Part shown: positions 13,002 to 24,225 of the stretch, piece by piece | Position numbering within the stretch: the stretch's first letter is position 1 | Layout: every line of letters begins with the position of its first letter | Source of the DNA: Haemonchus contortus | Lineage: Eukaryota > Nematoda > Chromadorea > Rhabditida > Trichostrongylidae | Assembly: GCA_000469685.2 (NCBI GenBank) | Contig: LS997567.1 | Coordinates: forward strand, 4,853,374-4,917,373 | Reading direction: 5' to 3' | DNA length: 64,000 nt | Notes under the pieces: model-generated | What the model was told of the DNA's origin: nothing | Seen by the model: only the letters and a program-made list of their open reading frames with translations | Databases searched by the model: none | Translations under genes and position numbers: made by a program

Positions 13002-13030
13002 CTAGTAACGAGGTGGTAATGGCCCGCTGA
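13002..13030 (-). CDS. mbl-1: muscleblind terminal coding exon 7
   Basis: The acceptor TTTTTCATTTCAG is strong (AG at 13031-13032). The phase-1 join gives ...[13 protein letters not shown] and the TAG at 13002-13004. The short tail is phase-consistent and fits the acceptor best among intron 6 candidates. The long frames that continue past this point in other phases are repeat artefacts. Confidence 0.75.
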
Positions 13031-14842
13031 CTGAAATGAAAAATCAGAAAATTTAACTTTAACACAGTCTAAAAACAACAATAAAGAGCACTGTGAAGCG
13101 TTCGGTTATGAGTGCAGATTAACCACAATCAGCATTGATAGCCGAATATAGTTTTCGTGATCCTGATCACGGCTGGCGCGCGTGTGGCTGCGGCGAAGGG
13201 CGGCAGCGGATCAATACGCAACTGAACTACTCGCACTGGCCGTTCGGGCACGCGTCGCGTAATTGCACCCACATTTTTCATTATTTTTCGGTTATAAAAG
13301 TTTGCCCTATATAGGGACACTGTTAGGGCGGGGACTGTATTGCGGCAGCCAGTGACTTACGTGCAAAACCATGCCCGAGTCATCGAACGTGGATTATCTC
13401 TGGCTATATTCAATCTATTGGAATTATCTAGTTGCGAAAACGAACACCTCTGCCATAAAGCACCCAATAACTACAGTTTTTAAGCGTGTACGGTAGCGGG
13501 TCACTGTAATTGCAGCTTTTGTAATTCATACCATTAGCATGCCCCAATACTTGATCAATACCGAGGACTTCATGATTTTTTTTGTAACGATTCTGGAAAA
13601 GAGTAGTTGGTTCGCCCATGATGAATAGCCCAGGAAGAGGCTTAGGCGCAACCAAGGCAACGGAGCGCAAGGGAGAGCTCTCATGCAGATTTATATAACT
13701 AACTTCGCGTTGGTTTCAAGGCCGTAGAGGGCATATTTATGTATTTTATTTTTTTTTTCGATTTTCGATCTGTCATTCAAAACTGTTCGTAATTGGCTTG
13801 GTAAAAAGTGGCTAAAAAGATTCGAATGGGATTAATTTTTAAAGATGTATATCAGATATAATGTTAAAATTAGTTCGGACCAGGATCAGATCTGTCTGTG
13901 GTGCTTTGAAGACCCGTACGGGCTTTAAGTCAGAGCTTTGGAAATGAAAAAAACCAAAACGCAAGACGTCCTTTGTATGATTTGGAATGTGCCGCGCACT
14001 CAACTTCCGCCCAGTTTAGCGGTGAACAGCTATACGTTGAAGGCAGTATCCCAACCTTCCCAGATAAGTTTGGTGCTACTTGGGGAAAAACCAAATGTTT
14101 TGATGGCCGGGGCAGAACTTGGTCAGGCGATGCCGCTTCCCTGGGGCAAACCCGTGACATATTCTTTGATATCAAAATTCAGCCCCACCTGCAGATCCAT
14201 AACTTCTGAATCTAGCAGAATGAATGTAGCTCTGTAGCAGAATTGGAGCAATCAAAGAATTCTGGCTTTAGTATTAATCTATCAATCATGGCAATAGATG
14301 AGGCGGACCATGAAAATAGATCATTTTTAAATTTTATTCCCAGTAGAGTTCCAAAAATCGTGTCTCCTTGATTTTTTTTTTGCATACTTTTGCGCTTAAG
14401 CCTTTCATTTTGATATATTTTGATGGAATATTCATATATTGATCGAAATATGGTGGTGAACGGATCGCTGATAAAAAGCACAGTGGGACTAACGCATTTC
14501 AAGACCTGAGATCCCGAGAGAATGTGGGGCGCCTTTAGCTTTTTTTGGGGATTTTCTCTTCCAGTTTAATTTGACCGCCCCGCTCGTTCACTGCGAAATT
14601 TACGAGCCCTTTATGGAAATGGCTTCATTGTTAGCCAATGATGATTTTTAGATCGTCCACTGAAGGTGGGAGGGAACTATTCGAAGAATCATTTTGTAGG
14701 TACAGGTAGAGCTTTACAGCATGTGCTAATCTAGCCTTTGCCTATTTAATCGTTTTGAAGCACATAGCGTAGGCTATAGTCAGTGTGGAAGCCGTGTTGC
14801 GTTGCGAGATGCGGCGCGGTTCTACCGCGCTGCCTCAGTGGT

Positions 14843-14874
<32 letters not shown>

Positions 14875-17800
14875 TTCGCAAATTCGCACTGCAATTTTGC
14901 TCTTCCAAACTACTCCGTACAGTTAGCGTAAAGCATATGCTAAGACGTGCACAACAATGAACAATAAGTAACTCAAATCTGTTGTTTTTTGTTTGAAGCT
15001 GCACACTTACATGACACGGCGGGTACATAGCCCTGAAGACCCGGTAGAACATAGGGATTGAATTGCTGAGCTGGTTGTGGATTTGCACTGTACACAACAG
15101 CTCCGTTCTTGTCGACGGCAGGACGTTTGCAAGGGACACCGGCCTAAACGCAGACCACCTTAGAGAGTCATGACCATTAACAAGTGCACACTTGGAGCTC
15201 ATGCCACAACACGCCACTGCGTTAGGGTACAACTAAACCAAATAGAAAGCACGCCACGTTTGAAAATCTAATATAATGGCTTCTGAGTTTTCGAAAAAAA
15301 AAATCTGTCCAAAAGTCACTGCTGGAAAATAAAATCAAATAAAAATTAAAATAAAAAACTAATAAGACGTAGCGGCTAAAAAGAAGGAAAGAATACCGCA
15401 GCGGAAACGGCAGCAGCCAGATTGAGGAAGTGCGCCTGCTGCTGATCGGCGGCTAGCGATTCTTCATCCAGTGGCCTCTTGCGGCTGGCAGCGGCAGCGG
15501 AAACGGCAGCCAGCGGTAGCTGGAGAGCGGCAGCCGACGGAGCAGCAGCCAGTGCGACACCGGCGGCGGCAGCAGCTTGCGCTAGCTGCGCTGGAGACGC
15601 AAACAGACCGCCGCCACCTCCGTGCAGCAGGGCAGCCGCCTGCAGTTGCTGAACAGAGCTGTCAGCCATAAAGCCATGCACACACTTGCTGCTGAGACAC
15701 GCGTACAGTTAGGAACCAATAGTGACAAATGGCGAAAGGGGGGCGTTAGCCGGTGAAAACACCACCAAGACGCGAGTGTGATAATCAAGTACGAGCTGTT
15801 AACATAGTCGAAACTACACGGCAGAATCGTGCAAACGCAATCGCGACGCGACGGACGGAACCACGTTTGGAACGTCGCGGCGCGATTGCGTTGCGCGTCG
15901 CGGGACAAAAACAGGAAGCGCAACGATTACTAGGGCGATACCTGCGACACAGCAGCCTGATATGGATCCTGTAGAACTGGAGAATACACCAAACCCTGAT
16001 AGTAGGGATATGGTAGTGTGGGCATCATATTCGCGGCCGCCACCGCCTGTTGTTGCTGCTGAAACAACGAGTAAACGACGTTAAAAAGAGGGTGTGCTGC
16101 TCTATGTGAAGGGAGAACACGAAGAAAACAAAATGTAGAAGATCTACTGGAGGATAGCATGGCTTATAAAACACAGAGGAACAAGCGGAACACTGGGAGG
16201 CTTCGACAGAATCGGAAATCGGAAATCAAAAGTTACGGTTCTACTAGTCCTGGGCATGCATGAGTAAGGCTACATCTCTCTGGCAAGGTTGAAGAAAATC
16301 AAAAAATGTTAAGGTAAATTGTAGGAAAAGATGGATTTCCGATGGAGGCAGAAAAGGGGACAGCAGCCACCAGTCTGACTTACCATAATTTGCGCAATTG
16401 GATTAACTGCAATGGGTTGTCCGGTGGCTGTCTGGTTTAACTGTGCTGATATCAGGTTCTTCAATGCCAAATTGTTTCTTCCATTGATGAGCAACTGATC
16501 CTTGATGTGTTGTGGTGGATGTAAATATTTGCACTTTGGATTCTCCCTTGTACATCGACCCTGAAAAGAACCGGAATCATCATCAGGGACAGGGACGGGT
16601 GTGTGATCCTTCGTTGAACACCGATTAGCGGGGCTAAATTTTAGCAAAAACCACTTTTTGACACTTTTTTTTCACCCAGTTCTGACTTGTTCTATGTTTT
16701 GGTGTTAGGATTCTAACGAACAAATCAATCAAATAGAAAGCGGAAAAGGGCAAGATTGGGGAAGGGCTCGTTCTAGCCCTCCGAAAAACTGGGCTACCCC
16801 ACTGTTTGAGGCGTTCCGATCGTTCGAATAATCGGGTGAACAATCTCTAAACTGTAGTGTACTTTGTGTTTATCATCGTCACGGCGCAATATGCCAGATG
16901 CTTCAAGTTTCGACCGTTTTTTGGACCCCCCTGGTTGACTTTGCACGGAAATCTGTTGATGTTTTTTATGTGCACAATCCTTTTGCACAATAGATAAACA
17001 ACGATATTAATCAGTTAAATTGTAAAGTATGTGGATGGTACTTCCATGATCCCTTCAATACAGATTTATCCTTCAATATACTACTTTTCTAACCCTAGAA
17101 ATTGCCCAGAGATTATCGTAGAAAACCAAGCATCATATTTATGTCTGCGTTAGTTGACTAGTAAATAGTTAGGTAGGCATAAACAGGTAATTAATCAAAG
17201 TAAAGTGATAGCCCTGAGGGCAACCTTGCACGTAACTCATGAATAGTCTATGAGTTTTATGTGTGGACCAAGTTTCTTCGTCAGCCGTAACATCGTGCCG
17301 AACCCCGTTGAGATACGAATCAGCTGAGGGTGTGACAATGCTAATCGTTGGAATGATGGATCACTATTGGGTTGTTGGCTATATCTTTTCATCGATGCAT
17401 CGCTGTGTCTTCCTTCCCCTTCCTTTCTTCCTTCAAAACGTCTGTTTGGGGCTGATGGGGCCGGGCCGTCCAACCCGTCTCCACACCGAACCACTCTTTC
17501 CATCCCGTTTCACAACTTGCACATGACAGCCACACGTGGGGTGGGGGCAATGCTTTGTTGAAACCGGTGTGTAACACCTTGGTCGAAAAGGTGGGAACAA
17601 CCGGGAAAAGTCGTAATCGCCCGCGTCAGTGCGCTGTCGTGGATTTCTTTGGGAATCGCTGCTGTGGAAGACGATGAGCTTGGCAGCTGGGCTTGATGCT
17701 CAAAAGGAACAATGAGATCAAAGCAAAAGTCTGCGACAGACTGTGACTGCCATTCCTCTTGTCTATCATCCAAATTGGCGTATGGCAGTTCATCAATATG

Positions 17801-20800
17801 ATGAGTAACTTCCACAATGCTGCCAAAGCACCTGAACTACAACATGGTATCTAGGAAAAATCTGGGCAGAACGGGTCCCCGAAGTTTTCAAAAGTTCAGT
17901 CCATCGCTAGCCGCGAGCCGTGAGATGACCAACAGCGATGCATTAGCGAATAACCTTGATGGAAGGAAAAATTGGGTTGACCTTTATGTGATTATCTATG
18001 CGGTTGCCCTTCGAAATCTCAATCGGAAATCGAAAGTTTACAAAAGTTACCAAATGGTAAACCAAAGGGAACTAAACAAAACCCGAATCTTCTTAACTAT
18101 TTGCTTTGGGGTGAACCAGGACAGGAGGAGCAGCCAGCAAGGGCGATTTCAGTGAAACTTAAAAAGCAGTTTTCAAAACTCCTTTCGAACAAATTAGACT
18201 TAACCTTGGTCAGCCCCATGACATTCTTCACCGACATCTTCCAGAGGATTCCTGGAAGTTACTTGTACAGGCCTTCAACTCCCTTCCTCTCTTTTTTCTA
18301 AGGACCACATGTCCTCCTTATGTTCAAGGGATCTTCAAATTTTGCTACTGAAAATAGAGCCGTAACAGAGTGTACTGAGGGTCCCTGCACCTCGTCCCAA
18401 TCCCAGGAACGTTTCAGAAAGTTTCGGAACATCTGTTACGGGTGGGTTACGGTAACTGCGTCAAAAGCACAACAGTAATAGTCCGACTGAGTCGGCACGG
18501 TCAATAATCCCAGCCAATCGGTTGCCACTAGTCCCCCTTGATCTGGTTGAACTGGTTTCTGATGAACGACTTTTCGTTGGGTCCAGCTCCCACTCGTGTG
18601 TCCCTGTCTAATCCTTTCCCTTGACTCGTATAACGACCATCTCCCCCCTAAAGTGACCATGGGCCACTCCCCAAACGGAACCGGTTACCCATCGCGTACG
18701 GACGGCGGCCGTCAAATGCAACCATTTCAATTGGAATCGATAGCCGTTGTTGGGGAATCGATCACTTCCCGACACGAATCATGCTCTAATTTCTACGCCA
18801 TCAACGCTTTCCATCATACGCCGGCTATTTACTTCATCACCGAGTCGGACAATTTTCACGCTTTCTAGTGACACTTGTTTTTGATGTGATGATGGCCGCC
18901 ACCGACGATCCGATTCACTACTGAGACCGACGAAGTCAGAAAAAAAAATCATCGGAAAGCGAAATGAAGTCGAACGTTCGGGGTAATTAAGATAGATTCC
19001 AGAGACTCTACTCATTACCAATACAGTAGGTGGCCGCAGCTAGTGTCTTGGGTAAAAATTCTCAGAAAAGAATTAGGACCCTCATGCCATCAAAGTGATT
19101 CTGAGTGACGCCAGAAGAGCTTTTGGGGTTTGGGAGGGAGGACAGACAACGATGAGTCTTTTCTCTCTGGCCGTGTTGTCTCCATTTGCAACTCCCGGGG
19201 GATCACTGCAGCCAGATGGCTTCCTCGTCCTCTCTATCGATAAACCCCAGCCCGTTTCAGTCCAGTCATCCTCAACATCATTAACATTATCAAATAATTC
19301 CCAAGTGATTCTGTTCATGAACAGAAGGGGTTTGGGAGAATCTGAGAGTTCAACGGAACATCACGTTGCCAGCAGGATTACCGTAACCTAAGGGAAATAA
19401 ATGGCATACACTGGAGAACAGAATGTGATGAGTTAGCAGTAATGGACAGAGTTTGTTCGCAATTGTCTGCTGCTGCTGCTGCTCCTCTCCCCACCAGTTA
19501 GTCGGTCGGCCTGGGCCTCCTCACTCACCCCATGGTTGGTTCCATCGGCGCTCTTTGTGAAAATGAGCCGAGGGGGGCCCGCTTGGCATTTCGATTCTAA
19601 AACGAAGGGCGCTAGGCCAGCTGGCAACAGCCATCAATACGACATTAAACAATGCAAAGAATAAAGGATCGCATGCTAGGCGGCAATATCTCTTAGCCGT
19701 CCCTCTCTGTCTCTCCTCATAGCCACCATATCACTCCTTCTACTTCTCATCATCGTTTCCTCTCGGTCCCTCAACTATACTACACAGTAGCCGGCCGCTT
19801 GTCATCGGCCGGAAAGTCGCTTTCGTTCTGCGCACATGCGATTCTTCCCCATAAGAAAAACGGGCGTTGCTGTGTGTCGGATTTACATAAATGACACACA
19901 CCACCACCATCACCACCACATGGCATCAACGATCTTGGTTGGGGAGCAATCGAGGGGGATGGCCACCGGGAAAAAAACGTCGATGGAAGGAAGGGGTTAC
20001 TCGATTAAATTAAGCATGCAACTGAGTAGATTGCCGGGAATAGCGTCACAATCCCCCTCGGGTGAATTTTCGTCGTTCGAGCCCTTTCAATTTGACTGTT
20101 TTAGTGGATTTGTGTTGGTGTCTGAAAATGAAATGAATCGATTCGTTTCTGGTAATTGAGATTCAGAAACAGAGGGGGAACATGGCAGCGGGGCAATGTG
20201 GCGGATCTGGACACGCTGTCGACGTCGGACACCACCGTTTTAGATTATTTTGGCGGAGAAAAATTCAGAAAAAGAAACGACAAAACAAGTAAAATACTTA
20301 GTAAATCATAAGTTGTTATGGTACCTTTATGCTATCGTAACATGCTGTGACACGTCCTTGTTGTACGTCCACATGTGGAGGCGGATGAGCGAATTTGCAC
20401 TCCAAATCGCTTCTGGCACATTGTCCACGTTGAAATTCACGACAGACTTCAACCTAAAACAGTAAATCATCAACGACATGTCTGGTTGGACCCGAAGACG
20501 ACGCTCAGCAACGACGTCATCTGGTTGTTGGATGACATCAGATGCGGGTGTCTGTATTCTCAGAAGACCTCTGTTCCCCATCCCCAAAGGCATACGGGAT
20601 ATTGAGAAGGATACACAGAGAGAGAGAGGGATAGTAGTGTCGGAGAGAAATTTATTCAACCCTTGGTCGTACCGCGATCACCACCAAAGTGGAACAGCAC
20701 CAGATAACGCGAGACACATACCTCAACGGATAAGGATTCACAGAATTTTGATATCAGCAAATCGAAAGTCGCCCACATTCACATACATACACCTACATGC

Positions 20801-22224
20801 ACGCACGCACGCAACACGTACGCGTGAATTCTAGCTAATGGAGCTAAATCGTAGCGAAATTCACTTGAAAAGCCTTGCAAATCGGAAATTCATTCAATCT
20901 GTTCCGCAAACAGTACGTACATGTATGTGTTGAAGCGACAGAGCAAGCAATGGCGCGAGCTGGATTTTGGCGTTGTGACGCATTCGGAATGATCCGGAAG
21001 GGGGGAGGGGTCCTTATCGGGTTCGGGTAACGAAAATTTCGGTTCATTGGGGAGGTGAAATTCCCAGGGAAGCGTGGGTGTTTTGTGGTGCTTTTTTTTC
21101 TCGATTAATCTTTATGGACGATGTTTTAAACTATGAAAGAGAGGTTGAATGCTTTCACAGCTGCACGTGCATATCCAGGCAGCCCATATCACATCATCAA
21201 CTGGCAGCAGATATGCGTGGCCGCGTAACGGACATATGCCCGTGATGCTATAAACACAACGAATAAACATGTTACTGGGACAGAGAGAGCCAGGGTCTGG
21301 AACGCCGTTAGACGAACGAACGTGAAATACGTGATTGAGGCTGCCTCCAGCAGCAGTTCCTTGAAATGCTAAATGGTCCCGGGACTCGACCCACGAAATT
21401 TCTTCCCCAGTCTACAAAAAACTATGGGCATTCGGGTATTCATATCACCTTTTTGGGAGGAAAGGTCATGAAAGGAATTCTTCAGCTTTTTTACTGGATA
21501 CACTTTCACTATGGTAAACGCGTTCCGACCAATTATTCCGGTACTTGACACGGATCGCTGGCCTCTTGAAGACATCATCATCCCAGAGACAGCTGAGAAG
21601 TGCGCGTGTTTGCTTGTTCAGTCCTAAACGCCACCACGCCATAGCGGGAGTGGTTGGGGGGAATTATTGGGGACAACAGACTCATAGCAGCAATCTGTGG
21701 GGTCAGAAAATCCCCATGAAAAGCTATCGGACAGGTCATTTCCACTCTTGGTGGGTGCTTTTGGCTTGCCAGTGAGTGGGGTTTTGCTTAGCGTTAAAAA
21801 TATCGGTGTGATATTAAAGCACAGGAATTCACATTCAAACAGAGAAAGCAACCTGCCTTATTGATCCCGAACATATACAGAAAGACAAATAAATGTACAT
21901 ACATATGTCTATGTGTGTATACTGTATATACGTGATTCTGTTTTTACACAAAAAGCATTTAAATGGTTGAAATGGATTCTAACTATGTGATAGTGCTTGT
22001 GTATGCGTGTGTATGTGTGTATGTACGTGTGTGTAGGTGACATGAGTACACAGCGTTCTTTGTTCTACCTGAAGCCAACGGCTATCCTTGACGTTGAGCA
22101 ATTGTGTGACGATAGCCGAATTTGGAGCTGAGACATTTCCGGGAATGCTACCGGCGGGAGCTAGAGCACCCGACTGCGCCACCACAGCTCCAGCGCCGGC
22201 GGTATTACTGTTCTCGTCGAACAT
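13002..22224 (-). CDS. mbl-1: Muscleblind-like RNA-binding splicing regulator (seven coding exons)
   Basis: Coding exons are 22069-22224, 20325-20453, 16384-16560, 15942-16058, 15397-15648, 15011-15143 and 13002-13030, joined on the minus strand. The lengths sum to 993 nt (330 residues plus stop), and each junction has GT..AG ends with matching phase. Muscleblind proteins bind YGCY/CUG RNA through CCCH zinc fingers and control alternative splicing and mRNA localisation, in nucleus and cytoplasm. The first finger is [20 protein letters not shown] (Cx7Cx6Cx3H); the second starts CYDSIKGRC and ends CKYLH, split by intron 2. There is one finger pair, as in nematodes and insects, whereas vertebrate proteins have two. 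An Ala-rich region carrying RKRPLDEE follows, then a [13 protein letters not shown] block like the KRPALEK element of animal muscleblinds. The start is MFDENSN, the nematode start, 7 nt after a splice-acceptor-like CAG. Confidence 0.93.
14746..14888 (-). CDS. mbl-1: Possible alternative terminal exon with poly-alanine (from CTG repeat)
   Basis: After the acceptor-like AAAATTGCAG (AG at 14889-14890), the phase left by exon 6 (T + TG) gives LRICE, then eleven alanines encoded by (GCT)10 GCA, then [18 protein letters not shown] and a further 13 residues to the TAA at 14746-14748. Phase agreement and an open 46-codon tail are seen. Use as an exon is only inferred. The alternative is that this is plain intron 6 sequence. 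Confidence 0.3.
14844..14873. repeat. (CAG)10 on plus strand = (CTG)10 in muscleblind pre-mRNA
   Basis: There are ten uninterrupted CAG units on the plus strand, so the muscleblind transcript carries ten CUGs in intron 6 (or in the possible alternative exon 14746-14888). CUG repeats are the classic high-affinity ligand of muscleblind proteins. Confidence 0.97.
15011..15143 (-). CDS. mbl-1: muscleblind coding exon 6 (KRPAVDKNG block)
   Basis: The exon is 133 nt from the acceptor CGTTTAG (AG at 15144-15145) to a strong donor, TCAT|GTAAGTG, phase 1. It encodes [20 protein letters not shown], then [20 protein letters not shown] and PAVS. KRPA(V/L)(D/E)K followed by a YNP-like segment is the C-terminal signature of animal muscleblinds. 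Confidence 0.92.
15397..15648 (-). CDS. mbl-1: muscleblind coding exon 5 (Ala-rich, RKRPLDEE motif)
   Basis: There are 84 codons from the acceptor CTCTGTTCAG, starting [20 protein letters not shown] and running through several Ala runs to [20 protein letters not shown] and [10 protein letters not shown]. The donor is GCG|GTATTC at 15396, which is weak. If it is not used, the frame reads VFFPSF and stops at 15376-15378, giving a shorter isoform. The basic RKRP stretch may serve as a nuclear signal (inference). GC content is high because of Ala/Gly codons. Confidence 0.88.
15834..15892. repeat. Intronic hairpin: 18-bp inverted repeat in muscleblind intron 4
   Basis: The arm 15834-15851 (AACGCAATCGCGACGCGA) pairs with 15875-15892, with one mismatch, around a 23-nt loop. 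Outside the arms the pairing continues for a few bases if one A is bulged. It lies about 50 nt downstream of the exon 4 donor in a 293-nt intron. A stable RNA stem this close to a donor may affect exon 4 or exon 5 splicing (inference). Confidence 0.8.
15942..16058 (-). CDS. mbl-1: muscleblind coding exon 4
   Basis: There are 39 codons from the acceptor TTGTTTCAG (AG at 16059-16060), starting [20 protein letters not shown] and ending [18 protein letters not shown]. The donor is CAG|GTATCG. The PYYxG...YxPVLQDPY motif matches the nematode muscleblind linker. The acceptor is followed by a second CAG, so a 3-nt NAGNAG choice (loss of one Gln) is possible. Confidence 0.9.
16384..16560 (-). CDS. 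mbl-1: muscleblind coding exon 3 (zinc finger 2 and linker)
   Basis: There are 59 codons. The acceptor is TTCTTTTCAG before 16560 and the donor is ATG|GTAAGTC at 16383. The product starts [20 protein letters not shown], completing finger 2, and continues [20 protein letters not shown], the strongly conserved post-finger helix of the family, then a Gln/Pro-containing linker ending PIAQIM. The strong donor and acceptor make the boundaries firm. Confidence 0.95.
16561..20324 (-). other. muscleblind intron 2 (large, splits zinc finger 2)
   Basis: This is a 3.8-kb intron between the donor AAG|GTACC and the acceptor TTTTCAG. No additional exon in suitable phase was recognised, and none of its open frames shows motifs. 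A CTG/CTC-rich patch lies near 19466-19490. No transposon copy is visible, in contrast to the 34-60 kb zone. Confidence 0.7.
20325..20453 (-). CDS. mbl-1: muscleblind coding exon 2 (zinc finger 1)
   Basis: There are 43 codons between the acceptor TGTTTTAG (AG at 20454-20455) and the donor AAG|GTACC. The exon encodes [20 protein letters not shown], then [18 protein letters not shown] and YDSIK. It contains the whole of CCCH finger 1 and the first cysteine of finger 2. The conserved RGQC and KFAHPPP residues are all present. It is too short to stand out as an open frame and was found from the expected family order. Confidence 0.95.
22069..22224 (-). CDS. mbl-1: muscleblind coding exon 1
   Basis: There are 52 codons from the ATG at 22222-22224 ([12 protein letters not shown]...) to ...[11 protein letters not shown]. 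The exon ends CAG|GTAGAAC at 22069, phase 0. The KDSRWLQ segment directly precedes the first zinc finger in the family. The middle is low-complexity Ala/Gly/Ser. An upstream in-frame extension exists (MRNCRGF), but it crosses the acceptor-like site at 22232-22233, so the internal ATG is preferred. Confidence 0.92.
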
Positions 22225-22231
22225 GAAGCCT

Positions 22232-22233
22232 CT
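22232..22233 (-). promoter_or_regulatory. Candidate cis- or trans-splice acceptor before the muscleblind start codon
   Basis: On the minus strand the sequence reads TTTTGCGCAATTGCAG followed by AGGCTTC and the ATG. The seven-nucleotide leader is typical of nematode spliced-leader addition. It could equally be the acceptor of a 5'UTR intron whose first exon lies in the long upstream region. Confidence 0.55.
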
Positions 22234-22648
22234 GCAATTGCGCAAAAGCGAGAATCGTTAGCAGCAACAGAAAGCTTTTGAGTTTGAGGTTGTGAGATTA
22301 TGTGGTATCTCGTAATCGTATCAATACTATAGATGAAGAAGAAGAAGAACATCATCAGAAAAAAAAAATCGAAAAAGGGAATCGAAATTGTATGTAGTAG
22401 CAGGTAGGTAGGTAGTGTTGGTGGAAATGAAAATATTTAAGGGTAAATAGGCTATGACATGTATGAAAGTGAACGGTTGGGCAATAGAAATTTGAAGGAA
22501 ACAAACGAAAGCGCAATCCATAGCCAATGCCACACAACCGGGTTAGTGCATATGATGTAAGTACTGGCATATGGGGGTAGACCTATTCCGGTTAGAATCA
22601 GTCAGCCAGTCAGTGGTGGCAGTGTGATGGTGGGAGTTGGATCGTAAA

Positions 22649-22676
22649 GGTGTATGTGTGTGTGTGTGCATGTGTG
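22649..22676. repeat. TG/CA microsatellite
   Basis: An imperfect (TG)n run reads GTGTATGTGTGTGTGTGTGC. It lies about 430 nt upstream of the muscleblind start codon. Confidence 0.85.
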
Positions 22677-22830
22677 GGGGAGGAGACCGCAGTGGTAACG
22701 CATTTCATGAGACGTGACGTCAAGACGAATCTGAAAACGCGACGGCGACGGCGTCAAACGACGGAGTGGCCTGGCCGGCCGGCTGTGTGTGCCCGACCGA
22801 CCAGCTCCTACCGACGGCGACGCCGCCAAC

Positions 22831-22849
22831 GACGACGACCACGACGACC

Positions 22850-22880
<31 letters not shown>

Positions 22881-22881
22881 T
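22831..22881. repeat. (GAC)n/(GTC)n trinucleotide repeat
   Basis: About 17 triplets, mostly GAC with a few CAC interruptions, extend over 51 nt. They give false poly-Asp, poly-Arg, poly-Thr and poly-Val frames on the two strands. The tract is about 610 nt upstream of the muscleblind start codon. Confidence 0.9.
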
Positions 22882-23226
22882 GGCGATGAGCGCTAGGGGA
22901 AACCGGTTGCAACCAGCGACAGCGAAAACACATGCGCGATACATAGATAGCGTAGCAAGGTGAAGAGTGAGAGAAAAAAGAATCGCCAATTGCACGCTTC
23001 ACTACCGAAACTGTATGACACATGAGGACGATGACAGTAATGGTTGAAATGACAGGATTCACAATTTAAAAGTGGCTGGCATTCAACTGGTCGTCGTAGT
23101 CGACTAGCAGCAGTCATCACCATTGCAGGCATCGTCTTCGTGAATCGTTGTCATTGATACGACTGCGGCGGCGTGCATGACTAGAGCTCAAAGTTTGCGA
23201 TGATGATGATACGCGAAAGGCGCCAG

Positions 23227-23272
23227 CACACACACACACATACACTCATACACTCATACACACACATACAAA
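23227..23272. repeat. CA/ACAT microsatellite
   Basis: CACACACACACACATACACT units continue into ACACACACATACA. It is simple repeat only. Confidence 0.85.
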
Positions 23273-24225
23273 TAAAAACGCTATTCTGATGGTGAATAAG
23301 GCAGAGGGGGAATCGCGGCGCGGCCGACGTCTATTGCGCAGTGGCTGGCGGCGTTAACGATGTCGTAGGAGGCGGAGGTGACGACGGTACACCGTCAGCG
23401 GCGACTAGTTTGCATAGTCACACACACACACACAGACACATGCACATTGACGAACCATGTAAGCGCCGCCGAACATTTGAACGACCACCCGAACGATACA
23501 ATTCAAAGGGCAGCACCATAGATAGCAGCAGTAACATATGTATTTGTTACAGGTTGTGAATTACTTACTGAACAAGTATATGTGTATGTGGGGGAGGATT
23601 GACACGCGTTTACATGACATTGAAGATGTTGAAGAGCGAGGGGCACGGGACCATACACGCGAGGAAGCCGTGGTCACTCGACCCCTGAGGCAGCTTGCAT
23701 GCACTTCGGCCACGCCCACCTACAGTAGGACAATGACAAGTAGGTATTGATCGGGGCCAAGAAAGCGGGTGGACTACCAGCGCGCCTATTACACCAATCG
23801 CGAAAATAAATCAAGCTCCGTTATGCAACGAATAAATGGTTAAAGCGCCTTATCGGTATATCTGGCAACATTGATGAGGTATATGAGTAGTATTAACGCG
23901 GATAAAAGTACAAATACAACATAAACAGGAGGAAATTGAGATGTGGGGGAACAGCTGAGAGGGGTTTGTGGGGGGAGATGATGTGGATGGACGAGGGTGG
24001 CGGCGATCGGTTGGTCGGTCGGTCGTTGATGGAGCGGAGGCGACAAACCTCACACTTCACGAGTACCTACTTCACCACAACGATCAAACAATCGCACAGA
24101 CACACACATACGTACACACACATACTGATCGCCCATACTACTATGTGGGGTGTGAGTGCGCAATGGGTGCGAACGTTCTTTGGGATCGTTGCAACCCGCC
24201 AGTCAGTAAAATGCCGTCGTCGAAA

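Noticed and set aside
12781..13081. Pro/Gln-rich and Thr-rich frames after muscleblind exon 7
   Set aside because: They come from the CCA-rich repeat. The phase from exon 6 stops at 13002-13004.
14822..15232. 136-codon minus-strand frame with a poly-Cys run
   Set aside because: It crosses exon 6 in the wrong frame and reads the CTG repeat as TGC. The real exon 6 frame (KRPAVDKNG) is different.
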